Under the pieces are notes generated by a model. It was not told the DNA's origin. It worked only from the letters and a program-made list of their open reading frames with translations, and did no database searches. A stretch of 64,000 bases of DNA from Pseudomonadota bacterium. Its GTDB lineage: Bacteria > Pseudomonadota > Gammaproteobacteria > Steroidobacterales > Steroidobacteraceae. Shown here piece after piece: positions 46,846-55,980 of this stretch; the first letter of the stretch is position 1; each line of letters begins with the position of its first letter. Made by a program: the position numbers and the translations under genes. The stretch covers positions 122,839 through 186,838 of the forward strand of contig JADJOO010000010.1 of the NCBI GenBank assembly GCA_016713725.1, given 5' to 3'.

Positions 46846-47949
46846 CTATTCGAGTGTGCGGTGGAAAACATCGCGCAGCACCTCCGACTCCTTGAAGAAG
46901 GCGTCGTGGCCGTACATCGAGCTGATCTCGATCAGCTGGCACGCGCTGCCGAACCGGTCGCGCAGGGTGCGCATGTCGGCGGGCGGCACCAGCTGGTCTT
47001 CCAGCACCGCGATCATGGTCATCGGCACGGCGATGGTCTCGGGTTCGATGCGGTGCAGGTCGATCGACTCCGACAGGCAGACGAACGCCTCGGGCCGGTA
47101 GGTGCGTGAATAGGCCTCGCCGCGCGAGACGATGTAGGCCTCGACCGGGAACACGAAACGCCCGTCGTGACGCGTGGGCTCGCCAGGAAAGCGGTCTTCG
47201 AACTCGCGCACGGAGCGGTAGGTCGTCATGGCCAGCGCGCGCGCCAGGGCGAGTCCCTGCTCGCCCTCGCCATGTTCGATGGCGTAACGCACGAAATTGC
47301 GCTGGACACTGCGCCACGCAGTCGACATCGGATGGGTGCGGTGAGCGGCGCTGACCACGATGCCGTGCCGCAAGCGCGCCGCGTGCTTTGCGCCCATCAC
47401 GAGCGTGACCATGCCGCCATAGGACGCACCGATGCAGCCGTGCAGGCACGCGATGCCGAGGTGGTCCATTACCGCGACGAGGCAGGCCACCTGGTCGTGC
47501 GCGCTGACGCTCTGGAACACTTCGCCGTGTCCGGGGCCGGTCGTGCGGTGGCTGCCGCCCAGGAAGTCGATGCCCAGGACCCGGAAGCGATCCGTGTCCA
47601 GTGCCTTGCCGGGCCCGGCGATTTCGTCCCACCAGCCAGGCACGCCATCGCGCACCTTGAATACGTTGCGACCCGCCGAAATTCCCCCGAGGACCGCCAC
47701 GACCGGAGCACCTTCGGCGCCAGCGATCCGGTAGGCGATCTCGACGCGCGGCAGCTCGCCGCCGAAGTGCAGGGGGAATGGCTCGCGATCCAGGACGAGG
47801 ATGTCCTCGTCAAACACGTAACCGGCAGGCAGCACGACCGGGCGCAGGGCCGCGGCTGGGTCCAGCGACGCAGGATCGGCGGCGCCATCCGGTGCGATGT
47901 TTTCATCGACGGCCGGTTGGCTGTTGCTCGTGGTAACGGACGATGACAC
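46846..47949 (-). CDS. metX: homoserine O-acyltransferase MetX
   Basis: Acylates homoserine (acetyl or succinyl) as the first step of methionine synthesis. Alpha/beta hydrolase fold: nucleophile Ser in GASYGGMVTLV, acid in LEDQLVPP, and His in SSMYGHDAFF. The GASYGGM elbow and the ALARALAMTTYRSVREFEDRF segment resemble MetX of xanthomonads, where succinyl-CoA can be used; the donor is not decided here. I place the start at a GTG (47949); an open frame continues to 48084, where a GTG sits against a G run. Neither has a good ribosome site, so the start is uncertain. A SAM-I aptamer lies upstream. Confidence 0.92.
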   Translation of the reverse strand: MSSSVTTSNSQPAVDENIAPDGAADPASLDPAAALRPVVLPAGYVFDEDILVLDREPFPLHFGGELPRVEIAYRIAGAEGAPVVAVLGGISAGRNVFKVRDGVPGWWDEIAGPGKALDTDRFRVLGIDFLGGSHRTTGPGHGEVFQSVSAHDQVACLVAVMDHLGIACLHGCIGASYGGMVTLVMGAKHAARLRHGIVVSAAHRTHPMSTAWRSVQRNFVRYAIEHGEGEQGLALARALAMTTYRSVREFEDRFPGEPTRHDGRFVFPVEAYIVSRGEAYSRTYRPEAFVCLSESIDLHRIEPETIAVPMTMIAVLEDQLVPPADMRTLRDRFGSACQLIEISSMYGHDAFFKESEVLRDVFHRTLE

Positions 47950-48125
47950 TGCTGCTCGAACTCGCGCTGAATCTGGACGACGTCTAGGCACGCAGGTCGA
48001 GGCCCGTGCCGGCCCGCCCGTCGAAACAGGGCAACCACGAGCAGGGAGTGTTTGCGCGCGCGGGATGGTTGCGGCGACCAACACCCCCGTCGGTCGTGAA
48101 ACCGGGCGGGGCAGCCTCGCTGCAA

Positions 48126-48236
48126 CTCATCTTCCGGCGACGCAGGGTCCCCGTGGAGTTGGCACCAGTTCGGGCGGGTTGGGCCCGATGGTTGCCCCGG
48201 CTTCAAAGGGCCATTCCCTCAGCCGGTCTCGATGAG
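48126..48236 (-). promoter_or_regulatory. SAM-I (S-box) riboswitch controlling metX–metB
   Basis: Read on the minus strand, the 5' P1 strand CTCATC (48236-48231) pairs with GATGAG (48131-48126). Between them are the conserved S-box blocks in order: GAGGGAATGGCCC, TGAAGCCGGGGCAACC and GGTGCCAACTCC. High SAM should lower metX–metB expression. The expression platform is less clear: a CCCCG/CGGGG hairpin follows but has no T run, so control might be translational or by a rho-type mechanism. Confidence 0.93.
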
Positions 48237-48347
48237 CGGGGCGAAGTTTAGGTGTGACAGCACGTTAGCGCAAGGAATGCGGGTGCAACCGGGACGCAGT
48301 CTGCGCGAAGCCAGGATGCGGTTCGCCACTGGCGCCGCCAGTCGTTC

Positions 48348-48447
48348 CCGGTCCGGACGGGCCCCGAAAGACGCCGTAAACCCATCCATGGGGGCTCCGG
48401 CCGCGACGTCCATGTCGCGGACGGCTTTCGGAGCCCGTCCGGACCGG
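48348..48447. repeat. 100-bp palindromic element with nested hairpin
   Basis: The outer arms (CCGGTCCGGACGGGC, then CCCGAAAG on the left; CTTTCGG, then GCCCGTCCGGACCGG on the right) pair over about 22 bp. Between them is an inner perfect hairpin CCGCGAC/GTCGCGG (48401-48420) and an asymmetric segment GTAAACCCATCCATGGG. It occupies the gap between the metX leader and the his operator, with no gene in it. No second copy is in this window. Confidence 0.85.
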
Positions 48448-48511
48448 CAACGCCGTCGGCGCGGAGGCCTTCCGCCCTTCCGCCCTTCCGCTTCGCTCGG
48501 CCCCTTCGCGG

Positions 48512-48557
48512 TTGCACTGCGCGTTCCAATGTATTAACGTGATAGCACATTAATACA
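48512..48557 (+). promoter_or_regulatory. his operon promoter with 28-bp operator
   Basis: A -35-like TTGCAC at 48512 and a TAACGT at 48535 give 17-bp spacing. Overlapping the -10, positions 48530-48557 form a palindrome in which 24 of 28 bases are symmetric: outer half-sites TGTATTAA and TTAATACA around a GTG-A-TA-G-CAC centre. The location, 20 bp before a TrpR-family gene that heads the his operon, suggests autoregulation by that protein. Confidence 0.75.
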
Positions 48558-48576
48558 GCCCCGCTCGTCGAGACCC

Positions 48577-48885
48577 GTGAAGAAACACCCCGGTATATCG
48601 CCCCGCCAGGAAGCCGCTGCCGAACGCGCGCTGTGCCAGGCCATCCTGACGCTGCGCACCGTTGACGAGTGCCGCGACTTCCTGCGCGACCTTTGCACGC
48701 CCGCGGAACTGCAGGCCCTCGCCGATCGCTAGACCGTCGTCGGGCTGCTGCAGGCGGGTATGCCCTACCGCGAGATCGCGAAACAGACGGGTGTCAGCGT
48801 GACGACCATCGGGCGAGTCGCCCGCTACCTGGGTGCCGGCAACGGCGGCTACGAACTGGCGGCGCGCCGCCTGGGAGAACGCTGA
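48577..48885 (+). pseudogene. TrpR/YerC-family repressor at head of his operon (HisR-like), in-frame TAG
   Basis: A 102-codon frame from GTG at 48577 encodes a Trp-repressor-superfamily protein: N-terminal helices (LRTVDECRDFLRDLCTPAEL) and the DNA-binding part GMPYREIAKQTGVSVTTIGR. A TAG at 48730-48732 interrupts it after ALADR; the same position is normally Trp in this family (ADRW), so TGG to TAG is the simplest reading. The stop overlaps the hisG ATG (TGATG). RegPrecise describes a TrpR-like HisR regulating his genes in Xanthomonadales (recalled). If the TAG is real, the his operon would be constitutive here. Confidence 0.85.
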
Positions 48886-49786
48886 TGGATCGCCAGCAAC
48901 GCCTGCGCATCGCCGTGCAGAAATCGGGACGCCTCACCGACGAATCCCTCGACCTGCTCCACCGCTGCGGCCTGAAGTTCAGCCGCGGCAAGGACCAGCT
49001 CATGTGCTACGGCGAGAACATGCCGCTCGACGTGCTGTTCGTGCGGGACGACGACATTCCCGACCTCGTCCAGGAAGACGTCTGCGACCTCGGCCTCGTC
49101 GGGCTCAACGTGCTCGAGGGAGAAGCGGCTCGCGATGCTGGCCCGCGGCACCACACCGCGCATCGAAGTCCTGCAGAAGCTCGACTTCGGCCGTTGCCGG
49201 CTGGCGCTCGCCGTGCCACAGGAATTCGAGTTCGAAGGTCTGCCGAGCATCGCCGGCAAGCGCATCGCCACCACGTATCCGCACGTGCTGGCCCGCTTCC
49301 TGCACGAGCACGCCATCACCGCCGAAATCGTCACGCTGTCCGGTGCCGTCGAAATCGCACCTCGCCTCGGCCGGGCCGACCTGATCTGCGACCTCGTTTC
49401 CACGGGCTCGACCCTGACGGCCAATCACCTGCGCGAAGTAGCCGTCGTGCTCGAAAGCCAGGTCTGCCTGGTGCGCACGCCAGTCGCGTTGCCCGATATC
49501 AAGGCGGACTGGGTGCGCCGACTGCTGGTCCGGGTCGACGGCGTGCAGCAGGTGCGCGAGAGCAAGTACATCATGCTGCACGCCCCGCGCTCGGCCCCTG
49601 GCGCAGATCGCGAAGCTGCTGCCCGGCAGCGAGTCCCCCACGGTCATTCCGCTCGACGGCACCGGCGACAAGGTCGCGGTGCACGCCGTCTGTCGCGAAA
49701 CCGTGTTCTGGGAGACGCTCGAAAGCCTGAAAGCCGCCGGTGCCAGCGCGGTCCTGGTACTGCCTGTAGAGAAGATGCTCGCATGA
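48885..49786 (+). CDS. hisG: ATP phosphoribosyltransferase, long form, two frameshifts
   Basis: First, feedback-controlled step of histidine synthesis. N-terminus RLRIAVQKSGRLTDESLDLL is clear. Two single-base insertions disrupt it: GGG at 49118-49120 (should read LEEKRLAMLARGT) and CCCC at 49595-49598 (should read ALAQIAKLLPG). Between them the substrate motif DLICDLVSTGSTLTANHLRE is intact. Corrected length is 299 residues, so it has the C-terminal regulatory domain of the long form and would not need HisZ. The stop overlaps the hisD ATG (ATGA). Confidence 0.93.
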
Positions 49787-51108
49787 AGAGTCCGCTCGAC
49801 ATCCTCGACTGGGCGACGCTCGACGAGGCGACTCGCGACGCCGTTCTGCGTCGTCCCGTCCAGCGCGACGCCGCTGGCCTGCTCGAACGGGCCCGCTCCA
49901 TCGTCGCGGACGTTCGCGCACGCGGCGACGAAGCGCTGCGCGAGTACACGGCCAGGTTCGACGACGTCCACCTGCAATCCTTCGCTGTGTCGGATGCCGA
50001 GTTCGCCGCCGCCGAAGCCGCGCTTACGCCGGTGCAGCGTGCAGCACTCGAACGCGCGATCGACACGATCACCCGCTTCCACGAACTGCAGACGCTGCCA
50101 CCGCTGCGGCTCGAAACCGCACCGGGCGTCGTCTGCGAGCGCATGACCGTGGCGCTCGAGTCCGTCGGGCTGTACGTACCCGCAGGAACAGCGCCGCTGC
50201 CCTCCACCGCGCTGATGCTGGCCGTGCCAGCCAGCATCGCCGGCTGTCCGGTGCGGGTCATGTGCACCCCGCCCCGCCCCGATGGCTCGGCCGACCCAGC
50301 CGTGCTCGTGGCGGCGAGGCTGTGCGGTGTACGCAAAGTGTTCAAGGTCGGTGGGGCGCAGGCCGTCGCTGCGATGGCCTATGGCACGGAATCGGTGCCC
50401 AAGGTCGTCAAGATCTTCGGGCCCGGCAACGCCTGGGTCACGGCGGCCAAGCAGATCGTTGCGCAGGACGCCGACGGCGCAGCGCTCGACATGCCCGCCG
50501 GGCCGTCGGAGGTGCTGGTCATTGCCGATGAGTCTGCGCGCCCCGCGTTCGTCGCCGCCGACCTGCTCGCGCAGGCGGAACACAGCGTGGACGCACAGGT
50601 CCTGCTCGTGGCGGTCTCACGCCAATTGGCGGAGGCGTGCGTGGCCGAGGTCGCCAGGCAACTGGCCACGCTGCCGCGACGTGAAATCGCGGGCAAGGCG
50701 ATCGCCGAAAGTCGCGTGATCATCGTGCCGACCATCGCGGCCGCCATGGAAGTTTCGAACCGTTATGCCCCTGAGCACCTGATCCTGCAGGTCACCCGCC
50801 CACGCGACCTGCTGCTGCAAGTCCAGAATGCCGGATCCGTCTTCCTCGGCTCTTGGACTCCCGAAACGATGGGCGACTACTGCAGCGGCACCAACCACGT
50901 GCTGCCCACGTACGGCCACGCCCGCGCCTACAGCGGGCTCAGCGTGTTCGACTTCGTCAAGCGCATCACCGTGCAGGAGTTGACCGCGGACGGCTTGCGC
51001 AACCTCGGCCCGACGGCACGCACGCTGGCGCAGCTCGAGTCCCTCGACGCGCACGCCAATGCCGTCACGGTTCGTCTCGACGCACTCGCGCAGGCAGGCA
51101 ACGCATGA
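49783..51108 (+). CDS. hisD: histidinol dehydrogenase
   Basis: Last two oxidation steps to histidine, zinc- and NAD-dependent. 441 residues, intact. Motifs: VGLYVPAGTAPLPSTALML, GPGNAWVTAAKQIV, DMPAGPSEVLVIAD, the zinc and catalytic region AEHSVDAQ, NRYAPEHL and GSVFLGSWTPETMGDYCSG. Overlaps hisG and hisC by four bases at either end. Confidence 0.97.
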   Translation: MKSPLDILDWATLDEATRDAVLRRPVQRDAAGLLERARSIVADVRARGDEALREYTARFDDVHLQSFAVSDAEFAAAEAALTPVQRAALERAIDTITRFHELQTLPPLRLETAPGVVCERMTVALESVGLYVPAGTAPLPSTALMLAVPASIAGCPVRVMCTPPRPDGSADPAVLVAARLCGVRKVFKVGGAQAVAAMAYGTESVPKVVKIFGPGNAWVTAAKQIVAQDADGAALDMPAGPSEVLVIADESARPAFVAADLLAQAEHSVDAQVLLVAVSRQLAEACVAEVARQLATLPRREIAGKAIAESRVIIVPTIAAAMEVSNRYAPEHLILQVTRPRDLLLQVQNAGSVFLGSWTPETMGDYCSGTNHVLPTYGHARAYSGLSVFDFVKRITVQELTADGLRNLGPTARTLAQLESLDAHANAVTVRLDALAQAGNA

Positions 51109-52163
51109 GTCCCTCGATCCTGCAACTGGCACGACCGGACATCCTCGAACTGCAGTCGTACCAGCATGCAGCCTGGGACCCGTCGCTCGAGCGCATGCAC
51201 GCCAACGAAATGCCGTGGCGCGCCTCGGGCGACAACTCGATCGCCGGGCTCAATCGGTATCCCGAGCCCCAACCGCATGCGCTGGTCGAGCGCATGGCGC
51301 AGCTGTATGGCGTGCCGGCGCGCCAGCTGCTGGTCGGCCGTGGCAGCGACGAGGCCATCGACCTGCTCGTGCGAGCCTTCTGCCGCGCGGGACAGGACTA
51401 CGTCGTGATTACTCCACCCACTTTCGGCTTTTACCAGGTCGCGGCTCGGATCCAGGGCGCGGGCGTGCTCGAGGTTCCACTGGTGCGCGACGACTTCCAC
51501 CTGGACGCCGGGAAGGTCATCGCCGCCGGCCTGCGCGCGAAGATCGTGTTTCTTTGCTCGCCCAACAACCCGACCGGCAACCTGCTCGACGAAGTCGCGA
51601 TGCTGCGTGTCTGCACGGAACTCGCCGACAAGGCCCTGGTGGTCGTGGACGAGGCCTACGTCGAGTTCTGCGGTCGGGCGAGCCTCACGGCGCGGCTCGC
51701 CGAATTCCCGAACCTCGTCATCCTGCGCACGCTGTCGAAGGCCTACGCGCTCGCCGGTGCGCGCCTGGGCACCGTGATCGCGAGCGAGGAAATCATCGGA
51801 TTGCTGCGTCGAATCATTCCGCCGTATGCAATCCCTGCGTCGACCGCGGTAGATGTCCTGGCGCTGACCGAAGCTCCCCAGCGTGCACTGGCGGCCGCGC
51901 GCATCCGCACGCTGCTCGACGAACGCAGCCGCATGCAGGAACGCCTCGGACGCTGCGCCAACGTCGCGCGGGTCTTCCCATCCGACGCCAACTTCCTGTT
52001 GGTCGAGTGCCGCAATGCCCGGCAATTCTTTGCAGCCAGCAAGTCGGCGGGGCTGATCGTGCGTGACTTCTCGTCCTATGCCGGGCTGGCGAATTGCCTG
52101 CGTATCTCGATCGGCACGCCCGACCAGAACCGGCGGTTGCTCGCCGCGGTGGAGCAGCCATGA
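51105..52163 (+). CDS. hisC: histidinol-phosphate aminotransferase
   Basis: PLP-dependent aminotransferase, fold type I. 352 residues with NRYPEPQPHAL, GRGSDEAIDLLVRAF, SPNNPTGN, VVVDEAYVEFCG and the PLP lysine in RTLSKAYALAGARLG. ATG at 51105 overlaps the hisD stop; a longer frame inside hisD is a shadow. Confidence 0.97.
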   Translation: MSPSILQLARPDILELQSYQHAAWDPSLERMHANEMPWRASGDNSIAGLNRYPEPQPHALVERMAQLYGVPARQLLVGRGSDEAIDLLVRAFCRAGQDYVVITPPTFGFYQVAARIQGAGVLEVPLVRDDFHLDAGKVIAAGLRAKIVFLCSPNNPTGNLLDEVAMLRVCTELADKALVVVDEAYVEFCGRASLTARLAEFPNLVILRTLSKAYALAGARLGTVIASEEIIGLLRRIIPPYAIPASTAVDVLALTEAPQRALAAARIRTLLDERSRMQERLGRCANVARVFPSDANFLLVECRNARQFFAASKSAGLIVRDFSSYAGLANCLRISIGTPDQNRRLLAAVEQP

Positions 52164-53234
52164 GTGGAACACGCGTCCTGTTCATCGATCGCGACGGCAC
52201 GCTGGTGGAAGAGCCGTTCGACGAGCAGGTCGACAGCCTCGCCAAGACCCGCCTGCTGCCGGGCGTGATTCCTGCGCTGCTGGACCTCAAGCGTGCCGGC
52301 TACCGCTTCGTGCTCGTGAGCAACCAGGATGGCCTCGGCACGCACACGTTCCCGGAACCCGCGTTCCGCGAGCCCGGGATTTCATCCGCACCCTCTTCGC
52401 CTCGCAAGGCATCGAATTCGACGCGGAGTTTTTCTGCCCGCACGGGCCAGACGATGGCTGTGAATGCCGCAAGCCAAAGACAGGCCTGTTGACCGACTAC
52501 CTGCGCGACAATCCCATCGATCCGAAGCACAGCTACGTGATCGGCGATCGCGAGACGGACCTGCAACTGGCGGCCAACCTGGGGCTCCAGGGCCTGAAGG
52601 TCCACGCCGATGGCAGCGACGGCGCCACCTGGGCCGCGATCGTGGAGCAACTGCGCCGGCCGGCCCGCACCGCGACCGTGCTGCGCAAGACGAAGGAGAC
52701 CGACATCCGGGTGCGGGTCAACCTCGACCGTACCGGCCCGATCGCAATCGCGACCGGCATCGGCTTTTACGACCACATGCTGGAGCAGGTCGCGCGTCAC
52801 GGCGGCTTTGCGCTCGAACTCACCTGCACGGGCGACCGGAAATCGACGAGCACCACACGGTCGAAGACTGCGCGCTGGCGCTAGGCCAGGCCTTGCGCGA
52901 AGCGCTCGGCGACAAGCGCGGCATCGCCCGCTTCGGTTTCGTGCTGCCCATGGACGAGTCGCAGGCCCAGGTCGCCATCGATCTTTCGGGCCGCGCTTAC
53001 GCGGTCTTCGAGGGCACGTTCGGTCGCGAATCCGTCGGCGGCCTGCCCACCGAACTCGTGCCCCACTTCTTCCGCTCCCTGGCCGATAGCCTGCTGGCCG
53101 CAGTGCACGTGCAGGTGAAGGGTGACAACTCGCACCACATGATCGAGGCCTGCTTCAAGTGCACGGGTCGCGCGCTGCGCCAGGCGATCAGGATCGAGGG
53201 GAGCGAACTGCCCAGCAGCAAGGGCGTGCTCTGA
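52160..53234 (+). CDS. hisB: bifunctional histidinol-phosphatase/imidazoleglycerol-phosphate dehydratase, two frameshifts
   Basis: HAD phosphatase domain (FIDRDGTLVEEP; VIGDRETDLQLAANLGL; zinc loop CPHGPDDGCECRKP) followed by the IGPD domain (GIGFYDHMLEQVARHGGF; GDNSHHMIEACFK). Breaks near 52371-52378 (a base missing from CCCGGG; should give REPRDFIRTLFA) and near 52837 (a G missing; should give EIDEHHTVEDCALALG). Corrected length is 358 residues, normal for the gammaproteobacterial fusion. ATGA overlap with hisC. Confidence 0.94.
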
Positions 53235-53235
53235 G

Positions 53236-53832
53236 ATGACGGACGTCGCGATCATCGCCAACGGCGGCGCCAACATCGCCTCGCTGCGCTTCGCACTCGA
53301 CCGGCTCGGCGCATCCTCGCAGCTGACCACCGACGTCGACGAGTTGCGTCGCGCGCCACGCGTCATCCTGCCCGGCGTGGGTGCCGCGGCGGATGCCATG
53401 GAGCGCCTGCACGCACTCGGGCTGGCGCACGTGATACCGACGCTGACCCAACCCGTGCTCGGCATCTGCCTCGGCATGCAATTGCTGTTCGAGGGCAGCG
53501 AGGAAGGGGACACGGAGTGCCTGGGCATCTTCCCCGCCCGGGTTACCCGCTTTCCAGATCGGCAGGGCTTTCCGGTCCCGCACATGGGTTGGAACCAGCT
53601 CGTGCCGCAGACCGGGTCGCCGCTGACGCGTGGACTCGGTGACGACGCCTACCTCTATTTCGTGCACAGCTACGCCGCACCGGTCGGCCCGTGGACGGAC
53701 GCCGTCACCGACTACGGCGGCGAGTTCTCGGCGCTCGTGCGTCACGCAAACTTTCACGGCGCGCAGTTTCATCCCGAGCGCTCGTCCCGTGCGGGTCAGC
53801 GCCTTCTCGCCAACTTCCTGGCACTGGCCTGA
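53236..53832 (+). CDS. hisH: imidazole glycerol phosphate synthase subunit HisH
   Basis: Glutamine amidotransferase subunit feeding ammonia to HisF. 198 residues, intact: LPGVGAAADAMERL, nucleophile in LGICLGMQLLFEGSEEG, GWNQL, and the His/Glu pair in GAQFHPERS. Starts one base after the hisB stop. Confidence 0.96.
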   Translation: MTDVAIIANGGANIASLRFALDRLGASSQLTTDVDELRRAPRVILPGVGAAADAMERLHALGLAHVIPTLTQPVLGICLGMQLLFEGSEEGDTECLGIFPARVTRFPDRQGFPVPHMGWNQLVPQTGSPLTRGLGDDAYLYFVHSYAAPVGPWTDAVTDYGGEFSALVRHANFHGAQFHPERSSRAGQRLLANFLALA

Positions 53833-53833
53833 C

Positions 53834-54576
53834 ATGCAGCTCGTGCCAGCCATCGACCTGCGGGCGGCCAGTGCGTGCGTCTGCTGCAGGGACGTTTCGA
53901 CGCCGAGACCGTCTACGGCAACGATCCGGGCGTGATCCTCGGACGCTACCGCGACCTGGGGGCGCGCTACGTGCACGTCGTCGACCTCGACGGCGCACGC
54001 GACGGCTCACAGGGCAACCGGGCGGCAATCGCCCGGCTGGCGCGGGCTTTCGCAGACACCGCCATCCAGGTCGGCGGCGGCGTCCGCTCGCGCGAGGTCG
54101 CCGCGGAATTGCTCGGGCTCGGGGTGCAGCGCATCGTGGTCGGCAGCGTGGCCGTGACGAAACCCGCCGAGGTCCTGCAGTGGCTGCGGGAGTTTGGTCC
54201 CGATCGCATCGTGCTCGCGTTCGACGTTCGTCTCGACGCAGGCGGCACGCCGCGCCTGACGACGCACGGGTGGGAATCACAGACCGAGGCCAGCCTGTGG
54301 GACGCGGTCTTGACGTACCAGTCGCATGGTGCGATGCACGTCCTTTGCACTGACGTCGCCCGTGACGGCGCCCTCTCCGGGCCAAACCTCGCGCTGTACA
54401 CCGAGGCGTTACACCGCTTTCCGAAAATCCAATGGCAGGCGTCGGGCGGCGTCAGTTGCGGTGCCGACCTCGTGGCGCTGGCAGCCACGGGTGCTGCGGC
54501 CGTGATCAGTGGCCGCGCACTGCTCGAGAATCGCATCCCCGCCGCGGAGCTCGCCCCATTCTTGCCAAACGCATAA
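53834..54576 (+). CDS. hisA: phosphoribosylformimino-AICAR phosphate isomerase HisA, one frameshift
   Basis: Beta/alpha-barrel Amadori isomerase. The ATG at 53834 opens MQLVPAIDLR; one G is missing from a G run at 53862-53864, where the next frame should give GGQCVRLLQGRFDAETVY. The rest is intact: HVVDLDGARDGSQGN, IQVGGGVRS, and ASGGVSCGADLVAL. Corrected 247 residues. It overlaps hisF. Confidence 0.93.
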
Positions 54577-55305
54577 TTCCCTGCCTCGACGTTCGCGACG
54601 GACAGGTCGTGAAAGGCGTCCGCTTCCGCGATCACAAGGTCGTGGGCGACATCCTCGAGCTTGCCGCGCGCTACGACGCCCAGGGCGCCGACGAGCTGGT
54701 GTTCTACGACATCACGGCCAGTCCCGAAAATCGTTCCGTCGACCGCAGCTGGATCGAGGCGTGTCGCACGAGTGCTCGACATCCCGTTCTGCGTGGCCGG
54801 CGGTATCCGCACCGTCACCGATGCGGAGGAGGTCCTCAACTCCGGCGCGGAAAAGATTTCGGTGAACTCCCCTGCCCTGGCCGACCCCGGCCTCGTGAAC
54901 GCGCTGGCTCGTCGCTTCGGTTCACAGTGCGTCGTGGTCGGCATCGACAGCCAGACGGTCGGCGACGGGTTCGAGGTCTACCAGTTCACGGGGGATCCGG
55001 ACCGTTCGTGCAGCACGCGCCGCCGCACGCTCGACTGGGTCCGTGAAGTGCAGGACCGCGGCGCCGGCGAAGTCGTCCTCAACTGCATGGCGAGCGACGG
55101 CGTTCGCCAGGGATATGACTTGCGCCAACTGCAGGCCGTGCGCAGTATCTGCCACGTGCCGCTGATTGCCTCCGGGGGTGCCGGCACGATGGAGCATTTC
55201 GCCGCAGTCTTCGCCGATGCGGGCGTCGACGGTGCACTGGCCGCGAGCGTGTTCCACAGCGGTGCCATCGCCATCCCGGACCTGAAAGCCTGCCTGCGCG
55301 CATGA
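54558..55305 (+). CDS. hisF: imidazole glycerol phosphate synthase subunit HisF, one frameshift
   Basis: Cyclase subunit; barrel with LAKRIIPCLDVRDGQVVKGV, IASGGAGTMEHF. The family's first residue falls on an ATT codon at 54558, with GGAG eight bases upstream and no ATG, GTG or TTG nearby in frame; either ATT initiates or the base is wrong. A one-G insertion at 54758-54759 breaks the frame (should read WIERVARVLDIPFCVAGGIR). It overlaps the hisA 3' end by 19 bases, so translation is probably coupled. Confidence 0.92.
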
Positions 55306-55322
55306 CGCGTGGAGATCCGTCC

Positions 55323-55963
55323 ATGAACGACCTGAACCTCGCGCGACTCGACTGGGACAAGGGCGACGGCTGCTGCCCGCCATCGTCCAGCACGCGGTCG
55401 ATGGCCGTGTCCTGATGCTCGGCTACATGAACGAGCCGGCGCTGCGCCGCACGCTGACCGAAGGGCGCGTCACCTTCTTCAGCCGCAGTCGCAACCAGCT
55501 CTGGACCAAGGGCGAAACGTCGGGCCATTTCCTGCACGTCACGCACGTCAGCGCCGATTGCGACCGTGACACGATCCTGGTGCTCGCCCATCCCGACGGC
55601 CCGACCTGCCACAACGGCACGCCCACGTGCTTTGCCGACTCGCGCGAACCGCAGGCGTCGCGCATCGCGTTCCTCGCGACGCTGCAGGCGACGATTGCGC
55701 AACGCATCGCCGACAGCCCGGAAGGCAGCTACACGGCCCGGCTCTTTGCCAGCGGGGTCGGCCGCATCGCGCAGAAGGTGGGCGAGGAAGGAGTCGAGAC
55801 TGCACTCGCCGCGGTGACACGCGACGATCCCGAACTCGTCGGCGAATGCGCCGACCTGCTCTATCACCTGCTGGTGCTGCTGAAGTCCCGCAACCTGACG
55901 CTCGAGCAGGTCGTCGGCGAACTCGCGTCGCGGCACGGTGCGCGCGTTCCCGGCAGCCTCTAG
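55323..55963 (+). CDS. hisI: bifunctional phosphoribosyl-AMP cyclohydrolase/phosphoribosyl-ATP pyrophosphatase HisIE, one frameshift
   Basis: HisI domain: LMLGYMNEPALRRTLTEG, FFSRSRNQLWTKGETSG, CDRDTILV and GPTCHNG; HisE domain: KVGEEGVETALAAVT and ADLLYHLLVLL. The ATG at 55323 has GGAG upstream. One C is missing near 55370 (should read GDGLLPAIVQHAVDGRV). Corrected 213 residues. Last his gene, 17 bp after hisF. Confidence 0.94.
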
Positions 55964-55980
55964 TCGACGCAGCTGCGCTG

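Noticed and set aside
48232..48537. 101-codon open frame across the palindromic element
   Set aside because: It overlaps the riboswitch and the palindrome, has no homology visible and is very Arg/Ala/Ser-rich.
49135..51108. Apparent HisG–HisD fusion protein
   Set aside because: The continuous frame exists only because of a one-base insertion near 49595; corrected, hisG ends in a normal ATGA overlap with hisD.
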